DNA of 50,917 nt from positions 1-50,917 of the forward strand of contig NZ_JAPUDY010000087.1 in the NCBI RefSeq assembly GCF_027492855.1, in the 5' to 3' direction. The notes beneath the pieces were generated by a model. The model was not told the origin of the DNA. It searched no databases and saw only the letters and a list, made by a program, of their open reading frames with translations. The stretch is from Acidovorax sp. (GTDB lineage Bacteria; Pseudomonadota; Gammaproteobacteria; Burkholderiales; Burkholderiaceae_C). The stretch's first letter is position 1; every line of letters begins with the position of its first letter. This document shows, in pieces, positions 8,984-20,156 of this stretch. A program made the position numbers and the translations under genes.

Positions 8984-10405
8984 ATGCCCTCGAACGTGCC
9001 GTCTGAAGAATTTACACAGCTACCGCTGAACCTCCCTGAGGCTCCAGTGGACGAGCCTGCTGGCTCCCCTGCGATCTTCAGGCCCATTCACTACCTCGGC
9101 AGCAAACTACGCCTAGCTCCTGCCATCGCGAACGCACTCGATGATGCGGATACTACTCGAGGAGGAACCGTCCTAGACCTGTTTGCAGGCTCCGGAACGA
9201 CGTCCTTCGCTCTCGCGGGGCATCGGCAAGTCATAGCCTCGGACATACAAGAGTACTCGCGCGTTATCTGTAGTGCCCTCCTCGCACGCCGCCCAGTCAC
9301 TGAGGACGTAGTCTCAATGTTCACCACCCGCTTACAAACAAGCTCCTCGCTGGCTGAAGCCTTACGCAGCGCGGTCGAGCCACTCGTAGAGTTTGAGGAG
9401 ATGGCATTGGAAGCTGCATCCCATGGTGAGGCCGAATCCATCTGCTACGTGCTGGAGCACGGGTCGCTCCTTGCAGCAGAACGCGGACTTGGCAGCGGCC
9501 CATCCGACGAACTGAAAAGTCGCTTGAACGAGGTCACCCGACGACTTGCCAAGGCAGGGCTGGCAAGATCACCCGCAGCCACCGCCGTTCGCTATTTTGG
9601 AGGCGCTTATTTTTCTTACAGGCAAGCCGTGGAGCTTGATTGTCTCGCAGCACTCTTTGCCGATGCCTTTCCTCAGGAGCTTGGCGACCTGTTTACCGCG
9701 TCACTGCTGAGTACCGCCAGTCACATAGTCAACACCGTCGGAAAGCAGTTTGCGCAGCCCATTCGGCCTAGAACTAAGCACGGCAGCGTAAAGCGTCACC
9801 TTCTTGCGAAGATTCAGCGAGACCGGCAGCTCGATGTCCACACAAATTTTCTAGGCTGGCTCGGCCGGTATGCGGCCCATAAGATTCCAGGGGACGGTCA
9901 TATCGCAATCCGGGCGGACTATCGAGAGGCATTGACAAAATTTGCTGGACAGTACTCCGTGGTCTATGCCGACCCGCCATATACCCGTGACCACTACAGC
10001 CGCTTCTATCACGTGCTAGAGACTCTAGCGCGGCGAGACAACCCGGAAGTAGCTCGTAGCCCCGGCTCGACCCAGCATGAACTGAGTCGCGGTCTCTATC
10101 GCGATGACCGACACCAGTCACCGTTCTGTATCAAAAGCCAAGTCGCCGGTGCCTTTCGCGATTTATTCAAGCTTGCCTCCGGTAATGGTGCGAGCATGGT
10201 AGTTTCATATTCACCGTTTGAATCCGGGGCACATCCTCGACTGATGCAGATTGATGCCCTGGTCAATTTGGCGCACGAGGTATATCCCAGTGTTGAACTA
10301 GAAAGTGTTGATGGAGTGAATCACAGCAAGCTGAACCACTCCAGTCTTAATTTCGATATGCCGCCGGAGGCTGAAGTACTCTTGGTCTGTCGACTCACAC
10401 GGTAA
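8984..10405 (+). CDS. DNA adenine methyltransferase, alpha-class (D12-like)
   Basis: 473 residues. The start region carries the D12 landmark HYLGSKLRLAP (about residue 36), then the AdoMet motif VLDLFAGSGTTSFAL, and the catalytic DPPY much later (VYADPPYTRDHYSRFYHV, about residue 328). This alpha-class order predicts N6-adenine methylation. The long middle segment between the motifs is the probable target-recognition domain. The gene is transcribed away from the other methyltransferase, with only 30 bases between the starts, and its last 11 bases overlap the 3' end of the converging nuclease gene. A second methylase of different class is what an asymmetric type IIS site requires. Confidence 0.85.
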   Translation: MPSNVPSEEFTQLPLNLPEAPVDEPAGSPAIFRPIHYLGSKLRLAPAIANALDDADTTRGGTVLDLFAGSGTTSFALAGHRQVIASDIQEYSRVICSALLARRPVTEDVVSMFTTRLQTSSSLAEALRSAVEPLVEFEEMALEAASHGEAESICYVLEHGSLLAAERGLGSGPSDELKSRLNEVTRRLAKAGLARSPAATAVRYFGGAYFSYRQAVELDCLAALFADAFPQELGDLFTASLLSTASHIVNTVGKQFAQPIRPRTKHGSVKRHLLAKIQRDRQLDVHTNFLGWLGRYAAHKIPGDGHIAIRADYREALTKFAGQYSVVYADPPYTRDHYSRFYHVLETLARRDNPEVARSPGSTQHELSRGLYRDDRHQSPFCIKSQVAGAFRDLFKLASGNGASMVVSYSPFESGAHPRLMQIDALVNLAHEVYPSVELESVDGVNHSKLNHSSLNFDMPPEAEVLLVCRLTR

Positions 10406-11588
10406 GGCGTCCCCAGAGTGGCGATGCAGGCCACACTATTTGTACATCGGCTGCTTTATAAACAATACGACGCATACGGCCAGGGGGGGCAATATCTGTC
10501 TGGTCAAGAAGCAGCGCCATCGCGGCATGTCCCACGCTCCCTGGCATCAACAACATGTAGACGAACGTCCTGGCCCCCACTTTAGCGAAGACGCCTACGG
10601 GGCGACCATCCGCCGGATAGGCTAAACCTGAAGCCGCGTCCAGTTCAAATCGGTAATTGTGGCTTTGGACTGCTACAGCGGGCCTAACCTCCTGGAAACC
10701 AAGCGTGCCGTCGTCGCGAAGATGGAAGAAATACGCCCTGCGCTGCACCCTATCTGACGCGCCAAAAAACTCGAAGAATGTCGCCTGGTTGAAGTTTGCC
10801 TGCCCCCAACGGTTGCTAGCACGAGGAATTTCGGCAACCAGAATTTGGGTGTCTGGCTTAATCTGCGGAACTTCATCTGCAGGCTGGTCGACTTGGGCAA
10901 TGCGGATGTCTGAGCCGTTCTCAGCAAGTGCGGCGGGACGCGTTTGAGCGACTTCGTCTTCTGCCTCGCTTGGCTCGACGATGCCAGCGTCTTGCATTGC
11001 CTTTCTTCGCGCAGCATTTCGCTCCAATAAGGCTAAGACGCGAGTGTCGCCGGGGTCAAGCTGACAGGCCGACGTAAATGCCACGTAGTCGTCCCACTGT
11101 TCACGCAATCGTTCCATCGCGACAGCATTGAGTCGTTCCACCGCATACGCCTCGATGTTCCAGCGCAGCCCGCCCGCAGTTAGGTTGCCCGAACCTGTTA
11201 TTAGAAAACCACCATTTCCTTGGTCGAACCAGGCCACTTTGGGGTGGAAAATGGACTTCGAGTGCGTTGGCAGAAAGGCGCGCGCAGCAAGGCCAGGGTG
11301 CTCATGTCGGACCTGCGTTAGAGCATGCACTGCCGCCGTGTCCGTAATGGCGTCGACTCCGAACAACAACTCGAATGACCCTCGACCAAGGAAGTCGGTG
11401 AACTGGCTGTCTTTAAGCAATAGCTGGATGCCACCAGCCGAGAGAAAGGCAAACGCACCGCCGCCAGCCCGAGCCCCCACACACGCATCTAGCAACGTAT
11501 CAACCAAGTACTCGCTATTCGGATTTGTCGGGTCCTGAATATGCAGAGGCATGCCTAGCTCCCAAAAGTTGTTTTGTTGGGGCGGCAT
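10395..11588 (-). CDS. PLD-family restriction endonuclease, BfiI-like
   Basis: 397 residues from ATG 11588. ATG 11552 (MPLHI), behind GGGAG, is perhaps the better start. The N-terminal half carries one phospholipase-D nuclease motif: SIFHPKVAWF supplies the H-x-K pair, followed by GSGNLTAGGLRWNIEA. BfiI has the matching series HAKLYG...SSGNFTGPG...NIEA. The motif His is residue 115, or 103 from the second start, close to His105 of BfiI. The C-terminal half (RWGQANFNQATFFEFF and onward) resembles the B3-like DNA-binding domain of that enzyme, again in the BfiI order. BfiI-type enzymes dimerise to form one active site and need no metal. With the two neighbouring methylases this is the R gene; its recognition site is unknown. 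Confidence 0.78.
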   Translation of the reverse strand: MPPQQNNFWELGMPLHIQDPTNPNSEYLVDTLLDACVGARAGGGAFAFLSAGGIQLLLKDSQFTDFLGRGSFELLFGVDAITDTAAVHALTQVRHEHPGLAARAFLPTHSKSIFHPKVAWFDQGNGGFLITGSGNLTAGGLRWNIEAYAVERLNAVAMERLREQWDDYVAFTSACQLDPGDTRVLALLERNAARRKAMQDAGIVEPSEAEDEVAQTRPAALAENGSDIRIAQVDQPADEVPQIKPDTQILVAEIPRASNRWGQANFNQATFFEFFGASDRVQRRAYFFHLRDDGTLGFQEVRPAVAVQSHNYRFELDAASGLAYPADGRPVGVFAKVGARTFVYMLLMPGSVGHAAMALLLDQTDIAPPGRMRRIVYKAADVQIVWPASPLWGRLTV

Positions 11589-11694
11589 CTCACCACATTC
11601 CTAGCTAGAAAAATACCAATTGCTAAAGAACGCCTAGCAACGCATGCCCCCGCAGGTAGCGCACCCAGGTACGCCTGGATGCTTATCCTGACGC

Positions 11695-11945
11695 TCAAAA
11701 CGGCAACGCTACATAGTTCTCCACCAACGGCCCCAGCGCCTTCTCCGACGAGAACAGATACGTCAGGTCCGTGTCTTGCAACTTCTGGTCGTAGGCCAGC
11801 GAATCGGGGAAGGTGTGCAGTATGGTCGTCATCCACCATGAGAAGCACTGGGCCTTCCACACGCGGGCCAGGGCCTTCTCAGAATTGCTGTCGCCGCTTT
11901 GGTAGCGGGCCACCCTGGCGTGGTACAGGTAGGTAGAAGTCTGCT
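11695..11945 (-). pseudogene. Duplicated, diverged 3' fragment of pobA
   Basis: Reading leftward it gives [37 protein letters not shown] and EKALGPLVENYVALPF with a stop at 11695. This is the C-terminal part of 4-hydroxybenzoate 3-monooxygenase and a diverged copy of 12532-12790. It lacks the residues between GDS and SEKALA that the other copy keeps, and nothing of the N-terminal two thirds precedes it. It cannot encode an enzyme. The 106 bases between it and the nuclease gene show no feature. Confidence 0.8.
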
Positions 11946-11976
11946 GCCCCGCAGACCATCACAGGGAATCAGCCAA

Positions 11977-12141
11977 CTACTCCAACGCGCCCGGCGTGCG
12001 GCGTTCAGCCGACATTTGCGATCTGCTGGCTCCGTTCTTCGCCTTCTTCCCTTGGTCGTAATGCCACTTGATGGCGAAAAACATGCCGGTGCCGAACACG
12101 ACCACCTTGAAGACAATGAAGACTATCGGGACCCAATCCAT
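11977..12141 (-). CDS. Small hypothetical membrane protein
   Basis: 54 residues from ATG 12141. The start MDWVPIVFIVFKVVVFGTGM runs into FFAIKWHYDQGKKAK: one hydrophobic helix followed by a basic tail, the look of a small inner-membrane protein. AGGA lies about 11 bases upstream. The frame stays open to 12267, so a longer form is possible. It sits between the two copies of the pobA 3' end. The C-terminal tail after GKKAKN is low in hydrophobic residues and may be read-through into degenerate sequence. The function is unknown. Confidence 0.5.
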   Translation of the reverse strand: MDWVPIVFIVFKVVVFGTGMFFAIKWHYDQGKKAKNGASRSQMSAERRTPGALE

Positions 12142-12466
12142 CTTTAATGGCTTTCCTAGCTGTTGATTGGCACTGTCGGGTGTGAAGTGCACTGCCTCAA
12201 AACGCTGCGTCGGAAGCTTCATTGTGTTCAAGCCATCGTCGAACCTGACGCTGACACCGTTGGGCAAATGATCTGAAAACTTGGTGCGATGCTATCGAGC
12301 CTGCTGTGCGGGCGTAAGCATCAGTTTTGCTCAAATTTCCCGTAGCAGATGGAAATCGCTGCGCAAGGCGGCTGCCTGGTAGGCAGCTTTGTCATTGGGA
12401 CCACAAGGCGCGCCGAGTGCGCGGACGGATTGCAGGCCGCACTCAACGCCGATCCGGGCATACAAA

Positions 12467-12502
12467 AAAGGCCTGCATGGGGGAACCCCCATGCAGGCCT
12501 TT
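12467..12502 (-). terminator. Terminator of the pobA remnant
   Basis: A perfect 17-base stem with a 2-base loop (AAAGGCCTGCATGGGGG and its complement, 12467-12483 and 12486-12502). In the leftward direction a T run follows it, 30 bases after the pobA stop. The rest of 12268-12466 shows no convincing gene. Confidence 0.85.
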
Positions 12503-12531
12503 GATTTGGTGGCAGTGCTACTGCCGAGTGC

Positions 12532-14642
<2,111 letters not shown>

Positions 14643-14655
14643 TGCCGGTGACAGG

Positions 14656-14707
14656 CTGCTGACACTCCGCTGTCAGCAGCCCCCGCACACCATCGGGGCT
14701 TCTTTCT
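14656..14707 (+). terminator. Hairpins after the pobR remnant
   Basis: GCTGCTGACA / TGTCAGCAGC form a perfect stem. A second stem CCCCG / CGGGG follows, then TTCTTTCTTTC. Together they probably end the regulator transcript upstream of the VOC gene. Confidence 0.6.
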
Positions 14708-14727
14708 TTCACACACAAGGAGCTTCC

Positions 14728-15105
14728 ATGAAGAACGCCATCGCCTGGTTTGAAATCCCCACCACCCAACTGGACCGTGCCCAGGCCTTTTACGAAACCG
14801 TGCTGGGCCAGCCCATGCGCCGCGAGGCCATGGGCCCGAGCGAAGGCGCCGTGTTTGCCTACGACCCTGCCGCCGACGGCGCAGGGGGTGCGCTGATGAT
14901 GGGCCCCACGGCGCCGCAGGTGTCGGGCAGCGGCACCCTGGTGTACCTGGATGCATCGCCCTCGCTCGATGCCGCGCTGGAGCGTGCCGTGGCCCAGGGC
15001 GCCCGCGTGGCCCTGCCGCGCCAGGCACTGCCTCCAGGCATGGGCTTCTTCGCCCACATCCACGACCTGGATGGCAACCGCGTGGGCCTGCACGCTCCGG
15101 CCTGA
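14728..15105 (+). CDS. VOC (glyoxalase/bleomycin-resistance) family protein
   Basis: 125 residues from ATG 14728, behind AAGGAGC. The start [27 protein letters not shown] is the typical first beta-alpha-beta of a vicinal-oxygen-chelate module. The second module ends [19 protein letters not shown], with the FxHxxDxxGNxxG pattern of VOC proteins. In this subgroup the metal ligands are often incomplete, and the N-terminal module has no His at the usual place, so it may bind a small ligand rather than act as a metalloenzyme. No pathway can be assigned from its neighbours. Confidence 0.8.
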   Translation: MKNAIAWFEIPTTQLDRAQAFYETVLGQPMRREAMGPSEGAVFAYDPAADGAGGALMMGPTAPQVSGSGTLVYLDASPSLDAALERAVAQGARVALPRQALPPGMGFFAHIHDLDGNRVGLHAPA

Positions 15106-15131
15106 TCGGCAGCACGCCACCCGCCCATCCC

Positions 15132-15710
15132 ATGGCCCGCCCGCACACCATGATGCCGACCCGCACCGTACCCCAATCGGCCTTGTGGCCGGACACCGCT
15201 CCCGCGCGCTCGGCGCGGGGCGCCACCGCGGAGGCCACCTCCGCCCCGCGCCGCAACTGGATCGCCGTGGCCAGCGCCCAACACGCCCGCCGGGGCTGCG
15301 CCACGCCGGGCGCTGGCTACATGCAGGTGTGCCACGGCAAGGCCGCACCGCTCAAGCGCATCCAGCCGGGGGACCGCGTGGCGTATTACGCGCCCACGGT
15401 CACCATGGGCGGCAAGGACCGGCTGCAGGCCTTTGTGTCCATCGGCCTCGTGCTGCCGGGGGCGCCCTATGCGTTCGACATGGGCGGCGGGTTTGTGCCG
15501 TTCCGCAAGGACGTGGCCTACGTGCCTGGACGGGAGGCTCCAATAGCCCCCCTGCTGGACGACTTCGAGTTTGTGGACGACCGCAGCCATTGGGGCAGCA
15601 AGTTCCGCTTCGGGCTGTTCTCCGTCAGCGAACACGACATGCGGCTCATTGCGCAAGCCATGGAGGCCGACATGGCCCGGCTGCATCTGGGTGAGGGCGA
15701 CGCTGAATAA
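15132..15710 (+). CDS. EVE-domain protein
   Basis: 192 residues, with an alternative start at 15150. From residue 35 it reads [15 protein letters not shown], then [28 protein letters not shown] and [10 protein letters not shown], the EVE (PUA-like) fold of about 150 residues. EVE domains bind modified bases in DNA or RNA, and some are linked to restriction of modified DNA. The first 34 residues are low-complexity and may not be translated. The stop codon TAA lies inside an inverted-repeat element (15696-15857), so the last residues (GDAE) come from the insertion and the original C-terminus may have been different. Confidence 0.78.
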   Translation: MARPHTMMPTRTVPQSALWPDTAPARSARGATAEATSAPRRNWIAVASAQHARRGCATPGAGYMQVCHGKAAPLKRIQPGDRVAYYAPTVTMGGKDRLQAFVSIGLVLPGAPYAFDMGGGFVPFRKDVAYVPGREAPIAPLLDDFEFVDDRSHWGSKFRFGLFSVSEHDMRLIAQAMEADMARLHLGEGDAE

Positions 15711-15857
15711 GCCTCCGCGATGCGGCGGGCCCTGGGTCGGGATGGGCTGCAAGGCGCAAACCACAGCGATAGCCGTAGCTATCGCGAGGATTTGCAACGC
15801 CGCAGACCGTCCCGAGCCAGGGATGCGCCGTGCGCGAGGGGCTTGTTCAGCGTTGCC
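15696..15857. repeat. Palindromic element of about 162 bp
   Basis: Imperfect terminal inverted repeats: GGCGACGCTGAATAAGCC on the left, mirrored by GGCTTGTTCAGCGTTGCC on the right, differing at a few positions. The inside is GC-rich and has no gene. It overlaps the end of the EVE gene and looks like a small non-coding mobile or REP-type element. Confidence 0.65.
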
Positions 15858-15899
15858 TTAGACCTCGCCTCCGCAATGGCGGCGCGGCCCCTGGCACCC

Positions 15900-16016
15900 T
15901 CAGCAGACGGCCATCAATGCGTCTACCACCTTGCGTTGGGCCGCGTCCAGGGCCGCATAACCTTCGCGCAGCATGCGCAGCACGATTGCGTGGATTTCCA
16001 GTTCGCCAATGGGCAT
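15900..16016 (-). CDS. Possible 38-residue small protein
   Basis: ATG 16016 is preceded by AAGGAGA at good spacing and opens a short frame, MPIGELEIHAIVLRMLREGY, ending KVVDALMAVC. The helix-like pattern and the strong ribosome site support translation. No family is recognised and the length alone proves nothing. The remaining 16017-16443 holds no gene I can support. Confidence 0.35.
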   Translation of the reverse strand: MPIGELEIHAIVLRMLREGYAALDAAQRKVVDALMAVC

Positions 16017-16443
16017 GGGGTTCTCCTTGGAGCCAGGTTTGTGGCCACCACACGGGTGTGCCAGCCGAGGTGAGAGCGGCGCAGCCAGCACCCACCCGGG
16101 CCTGTCCCACCTGGGACCAAGCCCTGGTGCCACTGTGCCTCTCTGGTGCACGGGCAGTGGCGCGATGAGGCCGGGTGTTGGTGGCCTTTTCCGGGCTCTG
16201 CCCCTGGCGACAGACCGGCGGCTCCCGGTCCCTGGGGGCCGTGCGGGCCAGCTTGGACCATGACCAGGCTTCGACGTCGGGCGCATCGTAGGAGCGGTAG
16301 AACTGCCCGCCCCAGGAGAAGTACGAGCCCTTGTTCCCCGTGGACAGGGTGCGGGTGCCCACGGCCAGCGGACCTGCGCACCGCTATACGTGACAAGGCT
16401 CTATTGCGGGGTCAAGGAAGAAGACAGGATCCTCAAATGCTCC

Positions 16444-16494
16444 ATTTTTTATAGCTGCTAGCGCTTATTCCAGCCGCGCCTGAACGCCAAAAGG
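16444..16494 (-). repeat. Comamonadaceae hairpin repeat, copy 2 (degenerate)
   Basis: On the minus strand it contains GGAATAAGCGCTAGCAGCTAT, agreeing with the right half of copy 1. The left half is degenerate. It lies directly after the nicB stop. Confidence 0.65.
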
Positions 16495-16496
16495 CT

Positions 16497-19400
16497 CTAA
16501 GGATGCGCAGGCCCCGCCCGCACACGCGCCAGGGCTTCTGGCACGTCGTTCCACACAGGGCGGCCCGGCGCATAACGCTGGCGCATATAGCCCGCCAGCT
16601 CGGTGATCTGCGCATCGCTGAGCGCGTGGCCGAAGGCGGGCATGAAGCCGATGTCGCGCGCGGCGGGCTCGCGGATGCCGTGCACGATGACTTGCAACAG
16701 GTTGTCGGGCCGGTCGCTGTGCAGATTGCTGTTCAGGGCCAGCGGGATATTCACACCCAGCAGCCGGGGCCCGTCGCCATCATGGTGGCAGGCCGCGCAG
16801 GCGCCATTGAACAGGCGCTGCGCGGGGCCGGGTGGGGGCGCAAGCGCGGCAGCCTGGGCCACGGCAGCGGTGGCGCGGGCCTGCGCTGCATCGGCGGCAG
16901 GCTCGGTGGTGGCGTTGAACGAGGCAAGGTAGCTGGCCATGGCGCGGATGTCGCCATCGGGCAGGTGCGCCAGCTCACGCACCACGGGCGCCATGGGGCC
17001 GGAGGCGCTGCCGTGCTGCGCGCTGTGGCCGTGGCGCAGGTAGCGATAGAGCGATTCAGCGCTCCAGGGCACCGGCGCCTTGGCCAAGCCGGTGAGTGCA
17101 GGCGCCTCCCATCCGTCGATGAACGCGCCTGAAAGGAACGCCGCCCCGCCCTGCTCCGCACCCAGCGCATTGCGTGGCGTGTGGCAAGCGCCGCAGTGGC
17201 CCACGCCCTGCACCAGGTAGGCGCCCCGGTTCCATTCGGGCGGGCGCGTGGGGTCGGGCGTCCAAGGCGTGGCATCGTGAAACAGCGCGTTCCAGCCCGC
17301 CATGAGCGGGCGCACGCTGAACGGGAAGGCCAGTTGGGTTGTGGGCACCTTGGCACGCACGGCGGGCTGCGCCATCAGGTAGGCATACAGCGCAGTGAGG
17401 TCGTCGTCGCTCATCTTGGTGAACGACGTATAGGGAAACGCGGGGTACAGGTGTTTGCCGTCGCGCGAGATGCCCTCGCGCATGGCGCGCTGGAAGGCGC
17501 TGAACGACCACTGGCCGATGCCCGTTTCGGCGTCGGGCGTGAGGTTGGTGGTGTAGATGGTGCCGAACGGTGTTGGCATGCCCCGCCCGCCCGCATTGGG
17601 CGTGCCGCCCGGTGCGGTGTGGCACACCACACAGTCGCCCGCCACAGCCAGCTGCCGCCCCCGCTCGATGGTGGCGGCGTTGTAAACCGACGCGCCCGCC
17701 GTCTGCGCGACGGGCGCGATGGATGGGCGCCAGCCCAGCAGCGCGGCCCCCATGGCCAAGCCCCCGGCGACCAGTGCCAGGGTGCGCGCCCAGGGGCTGC
17801 GCGAGCGTGGCCAGGTGGCCGTGGCGGGAACGGTGGGGGCCGGAAGCTCCAACGTGGGCAGCACGTCCGCAAGCGATGTGGTCGCCGCGCTGGCCGAGCT
17901 AGCGCCTCCATCACCCACGGGATCGGGCAGCGGGTTGAGCCCGGCACGCACCACCTCAGGCGTGAAGGGTGGCGCGCGAAAACGCACGCCCGTGGCGTCG
18001 AAGATCGCGTTGGCAATGGCCGCCGTGCCAGGCACCGAGGACGACTCGCCCGCGCCCAGCGGCGCCTCGTCCTGCCGAGGCATGTGCATGACCTCGATGA
18101 CGGGCACCTCGCGAAAGCTCAGAATGGGATAGCTGCCCCACTCGCGGTTGTCCACCGCCTGCTTCACCGGCTCAAACGTCACCTGCTCCTTGAGCGCGCG
18201 GCTGGTGGTCTGCAGCACATTGCCGTGCACCTGCTGCTCCACGCCTGCGGGGTTGACCAAAAGCCCTGCGTCGTGCCCCACGACCACGCGGCGCACATGC
18301 ACCTCGCCCGTCTTTTTGTTGACCTCCACATCGGCCACCCAGGCAGCCCAGGCAGCGCCAAAGCCGGGCCATTTGCTGTGGATGTAGCGCGCGTAGGCAA
18401 AGCCCTGGCCCTGCACCCAATCGCCTTCCAACGCCCTCTGCTGCGGGCCGGTGCGGCGCAACCAGCCCGCTTTTTCGGCGGTAACCTGCACAAGTTCCGC
18501 CGCACGCGGGTCGTTGAGCAGTTGCAGACGGAAAGCAACAGGGTCCACCCCAGCGGCCGTAGCCAATTCGTCCACATACGACTCGTGCGCGAACGAGCTG
18601 GGCAGGGCTGACACGCCGCGCAGCCACGACGCACGCACGATGGGCGCCATATCGTTAACGGCAACGCGCAAGTTCTCGTAGCTGTACGGCGGGCGCGCGG
18701 TGCGGTCGCCCATCTCGTAGGCCTGGGCCACGGGCTCGATGGTGCGCGTGAGCAGCAGCGCCAGCGTGGGCGCGCCGTTCGATGGATACGAGGTTTCAAA
18801 ATCGTAAGCCGCCACCGAACCATCAGCATTGAGCCCACCGCGCACCTGCATGAGCTGGGCCGCGCCTTTGGGCTCCCACAGGTGCTCCTGCTCGCGCGTG
18901 AGCTGCACACGCACCGGGGCGCCCACGGCACGCGCAAGCAACGCGGCATCGGCAGCCACGTCGTCGGCACCGTTGCGGCCATAACAACCTGCGGCCTCCA
19001 TGCGGATCAGGTCGATGTCCACATCGGCCAGGCCCATCAGGCGGGCCAGGTCGGCACGCAGCACATGCGGGTTTTGCGTTCCAGCCCACACCGTCATGCG
19101 CGGGCGGCCTGCGCTGTCGTCACTGCGCCACTCAGCCACCGCACAGGACGGGCCGATGGAGCCGTGCATCTGGTATGGCCACACGTAGGTGCGCGGCATC
19201 GGCTGATCGGCAGCCGCCAAGGCAGCATCCACATCGCCCTCGTCCACCAAACGGCGCTGCGTGGCGGGGTTGGCGCGGATGGCCTGCGTGAGCGCCTCGG
19301 TGCTGTCCTGGCGCGGAAAACCGGGCCAGTCTTTCCAGCGCACACGCAGCTCGCGCAGGGCCTGTTCGGCCTGCTCCTCGCGCTCGGCCACGATGCCCAC

Positions 19401-20156
19401 AAAGTCGCGGATCACCACCACCGCACGGATGCCAGGGATGTGGGCAATAGACGCCTGGTCCACCGCTTCGAGCGTGTTGCCGATGAAGTCACCATGGTCC
19501 GCCCCCGCATACGGCGGGCGCACCACCCGACCGTGCAGCATGCCAGGCACGCGCATGTCATGCACAAAAACCAGCTCACCGCTGACCTTGGCGGGAATGT
19601 CCACGCGCGGCGCCGAAGTGCCCACCACGCGGTATTCGGCAGCGGGTTTGGTGGGCGTGGCCTCATCCAGCTCCAGCACCACGTGACGGCCAGCCAGCAG
19701 AGCGCCGCAATCCACGGGATGCGCTGCCTCCGCAGCCTGTGCCGCGAGCCAGCGGCGAGCCTGCGCAGCGGCAATGCGCAACGGCTTGGCATGGATCTGG
19801 ATGGACGCACTGGCGATGGTGGCGCCCTGGTTGGGCGCGCTTGCCGTGTCGCCCAGCACCATGTGCACCTGCGCCAGAGGTACATCCAGCTCTTCGGCCA
19901 CGATCTGCGCCAATGCAGTGCGGATGCCGGTGCCCAGGTCCACATGGCCATTGAGCGCAGTCACGCTGCCGTCGTCCCATACCGCGAGCAGGATCTCCAC
20001 GCCCTCGGCCGGGTTGCCCGCTACCAGCGCGGGCTGGCCCTTGGCAGGCGGCGGCGCTGGCGGCGGATGGCGCACCACCAACAACACGCCGTCTGCGGCA
20101 TGGAAGTCGGCACGGGTTCGCGGTGCGTGGGCGCGCGGTGGCTGGGGCGTTTTCAT
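16497..20156 (-). CDS. nicB: Nicotinate dehydrogenase-type molybdopterin subunit fused to a triheme cytochrome c (NicB-like)
   Basis: 1219 residues from ATG 20156; that ATG overlaps the nicA stop in ATGA. The first ~760 residues are a xanthine-dehydrogenase-type molybdopterin subunit (GHVDLGTGIRTALAQIVAEE, PYQMHGSIGPSCAVAEW, and the catalytic-Glu segment PLGAGESSSVPGTAAIANAI). A hydrophobic segment near residue 810 (LALVAGGLAMGAALLG) precedes a cytochrome region with three heme sites, CVVCH, CGACH and CAACH. The same fusion and size are known for NicB of Pseudomonas putida, which hydroxylates nicotinate at C6 and passes electrons to the respiratory chain. Isoquinoline or aldehyde oxidoreductases of this family are alternatives. 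The 6-hydroxynicotinate reductase upstream in the operon favours nicotinate. Confidence 0.82.
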   Translation of the reverse strand: MKTPQPPRAHAPRTRADFHAADGVLLVVRHPPPAPPPAKGQPALVAGNPAEGVEILLAVWDDGSVTALNGHVDLGTGIRTALAQIVAEELDVPLAQVHMVLGDTASAPNQGATIASASIQIHAKPLRIAAAQARRWLAAQAAEAAHPVDCGALLAGRHVVLELDEATPTKPAAEYRVVGTSAPRVDIPAKVSGELVFVHDMRVPGMLHGRVVRPPYAGADHGDFIGNTLEAVDQASIAHIPGIRAVVVIRDFVGIVAEREEQAEQALRELRVRWKDWPGFPRQDSTEALTQAIRANPATQRRLVDEGDVDAALAAADQPMPRTYVWPYQMHGSIGPSCAVAEWRSDDSAGRPRMTVWAGTQNPHVLRADLARLMGLADVDIDLIRMEAAGCYGRNGADDVAADAALLARAVGAPVRVQLTREQEHLWEPKGAAQLMQVRGGLNADGSVAAYDFETSYPSNGAPTLALLLTRTIEPVAQAYEMGDRTARPPYSYENLRVAVNDMAPIVRASWLRGVSALPSSFAHESYVDELATAAGVDPVAFRLQLLNDPRAAELVQVTAEKAGWLRRTGPQQRALEGDWVQGQGFAYARYIHSKWPGFGAAWAAWVADVEVNKKTGEVHVRRVVVGHDAGLLVNPAGVEQQVHGNVLQTTSRALKEQVTFEPVKQAVDNREWGSYPILSFREVPVIEVMHMPRQDEAPLGAGESSSVPGTAAIANAIFDATGVRFRAPPFTPEVVRAGLNPLPDPVGDGGASSASAATTSLADVLPTLELPAPTVPATATWPRSRSPWARTLALVAGGLAMGAALLGWRPSIAPVAQTAGASVYNAATIERGRQLAVAGDCVVCHTAPGGTPNAGGRGMPTPFGTIYTTNLTPDAETGIGQWSFSAFQRAMREGISRDGKHLYPAFPYTSFTKMSDDDLTALYAYLMAQPAVRAKVPTTQLAFPFSVRPLMAGWNALFHDATPWTPDPTRPPEWNRGAYLVQGVGHCGACHTPRNALGAEQGGAAFLSGAFIDGWEAPALTGLAKAPVPWSAESLYRYLRHGHSAQHGSASGPMAPVVRELAHLPDGDIRAMASYLASFNATTEPAADAAQARATAAVAQAAALAPPPGPAQRLFNGACAACHHDGDGPRLLGVNIPLALNSNLHSDRPDNLLQVIVHGIREPAARDIGFMPAFGHALSDAQITELAGYMRQRYAPGRPVWNDVPEALARVRAGPAHP

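Noticed and set aside
12350-12510. Short plus-strand frame starting MEIAAQGGCLVGSFVIGTTR
   Set aside because: It has no ribosome site and runs into the pobA terminator hairpin, so it is probably chance.
15847-16396. Overlapping minus-strand frames containing TLSTGNKGSYFSWGGQFYRS
   Set aside because: The phrase looks protein-like, but the frame degrades into Arg/Pro/Ala-rich sequence, has no clear start and no recognised family. It may be a gene remnant; not enough to call.
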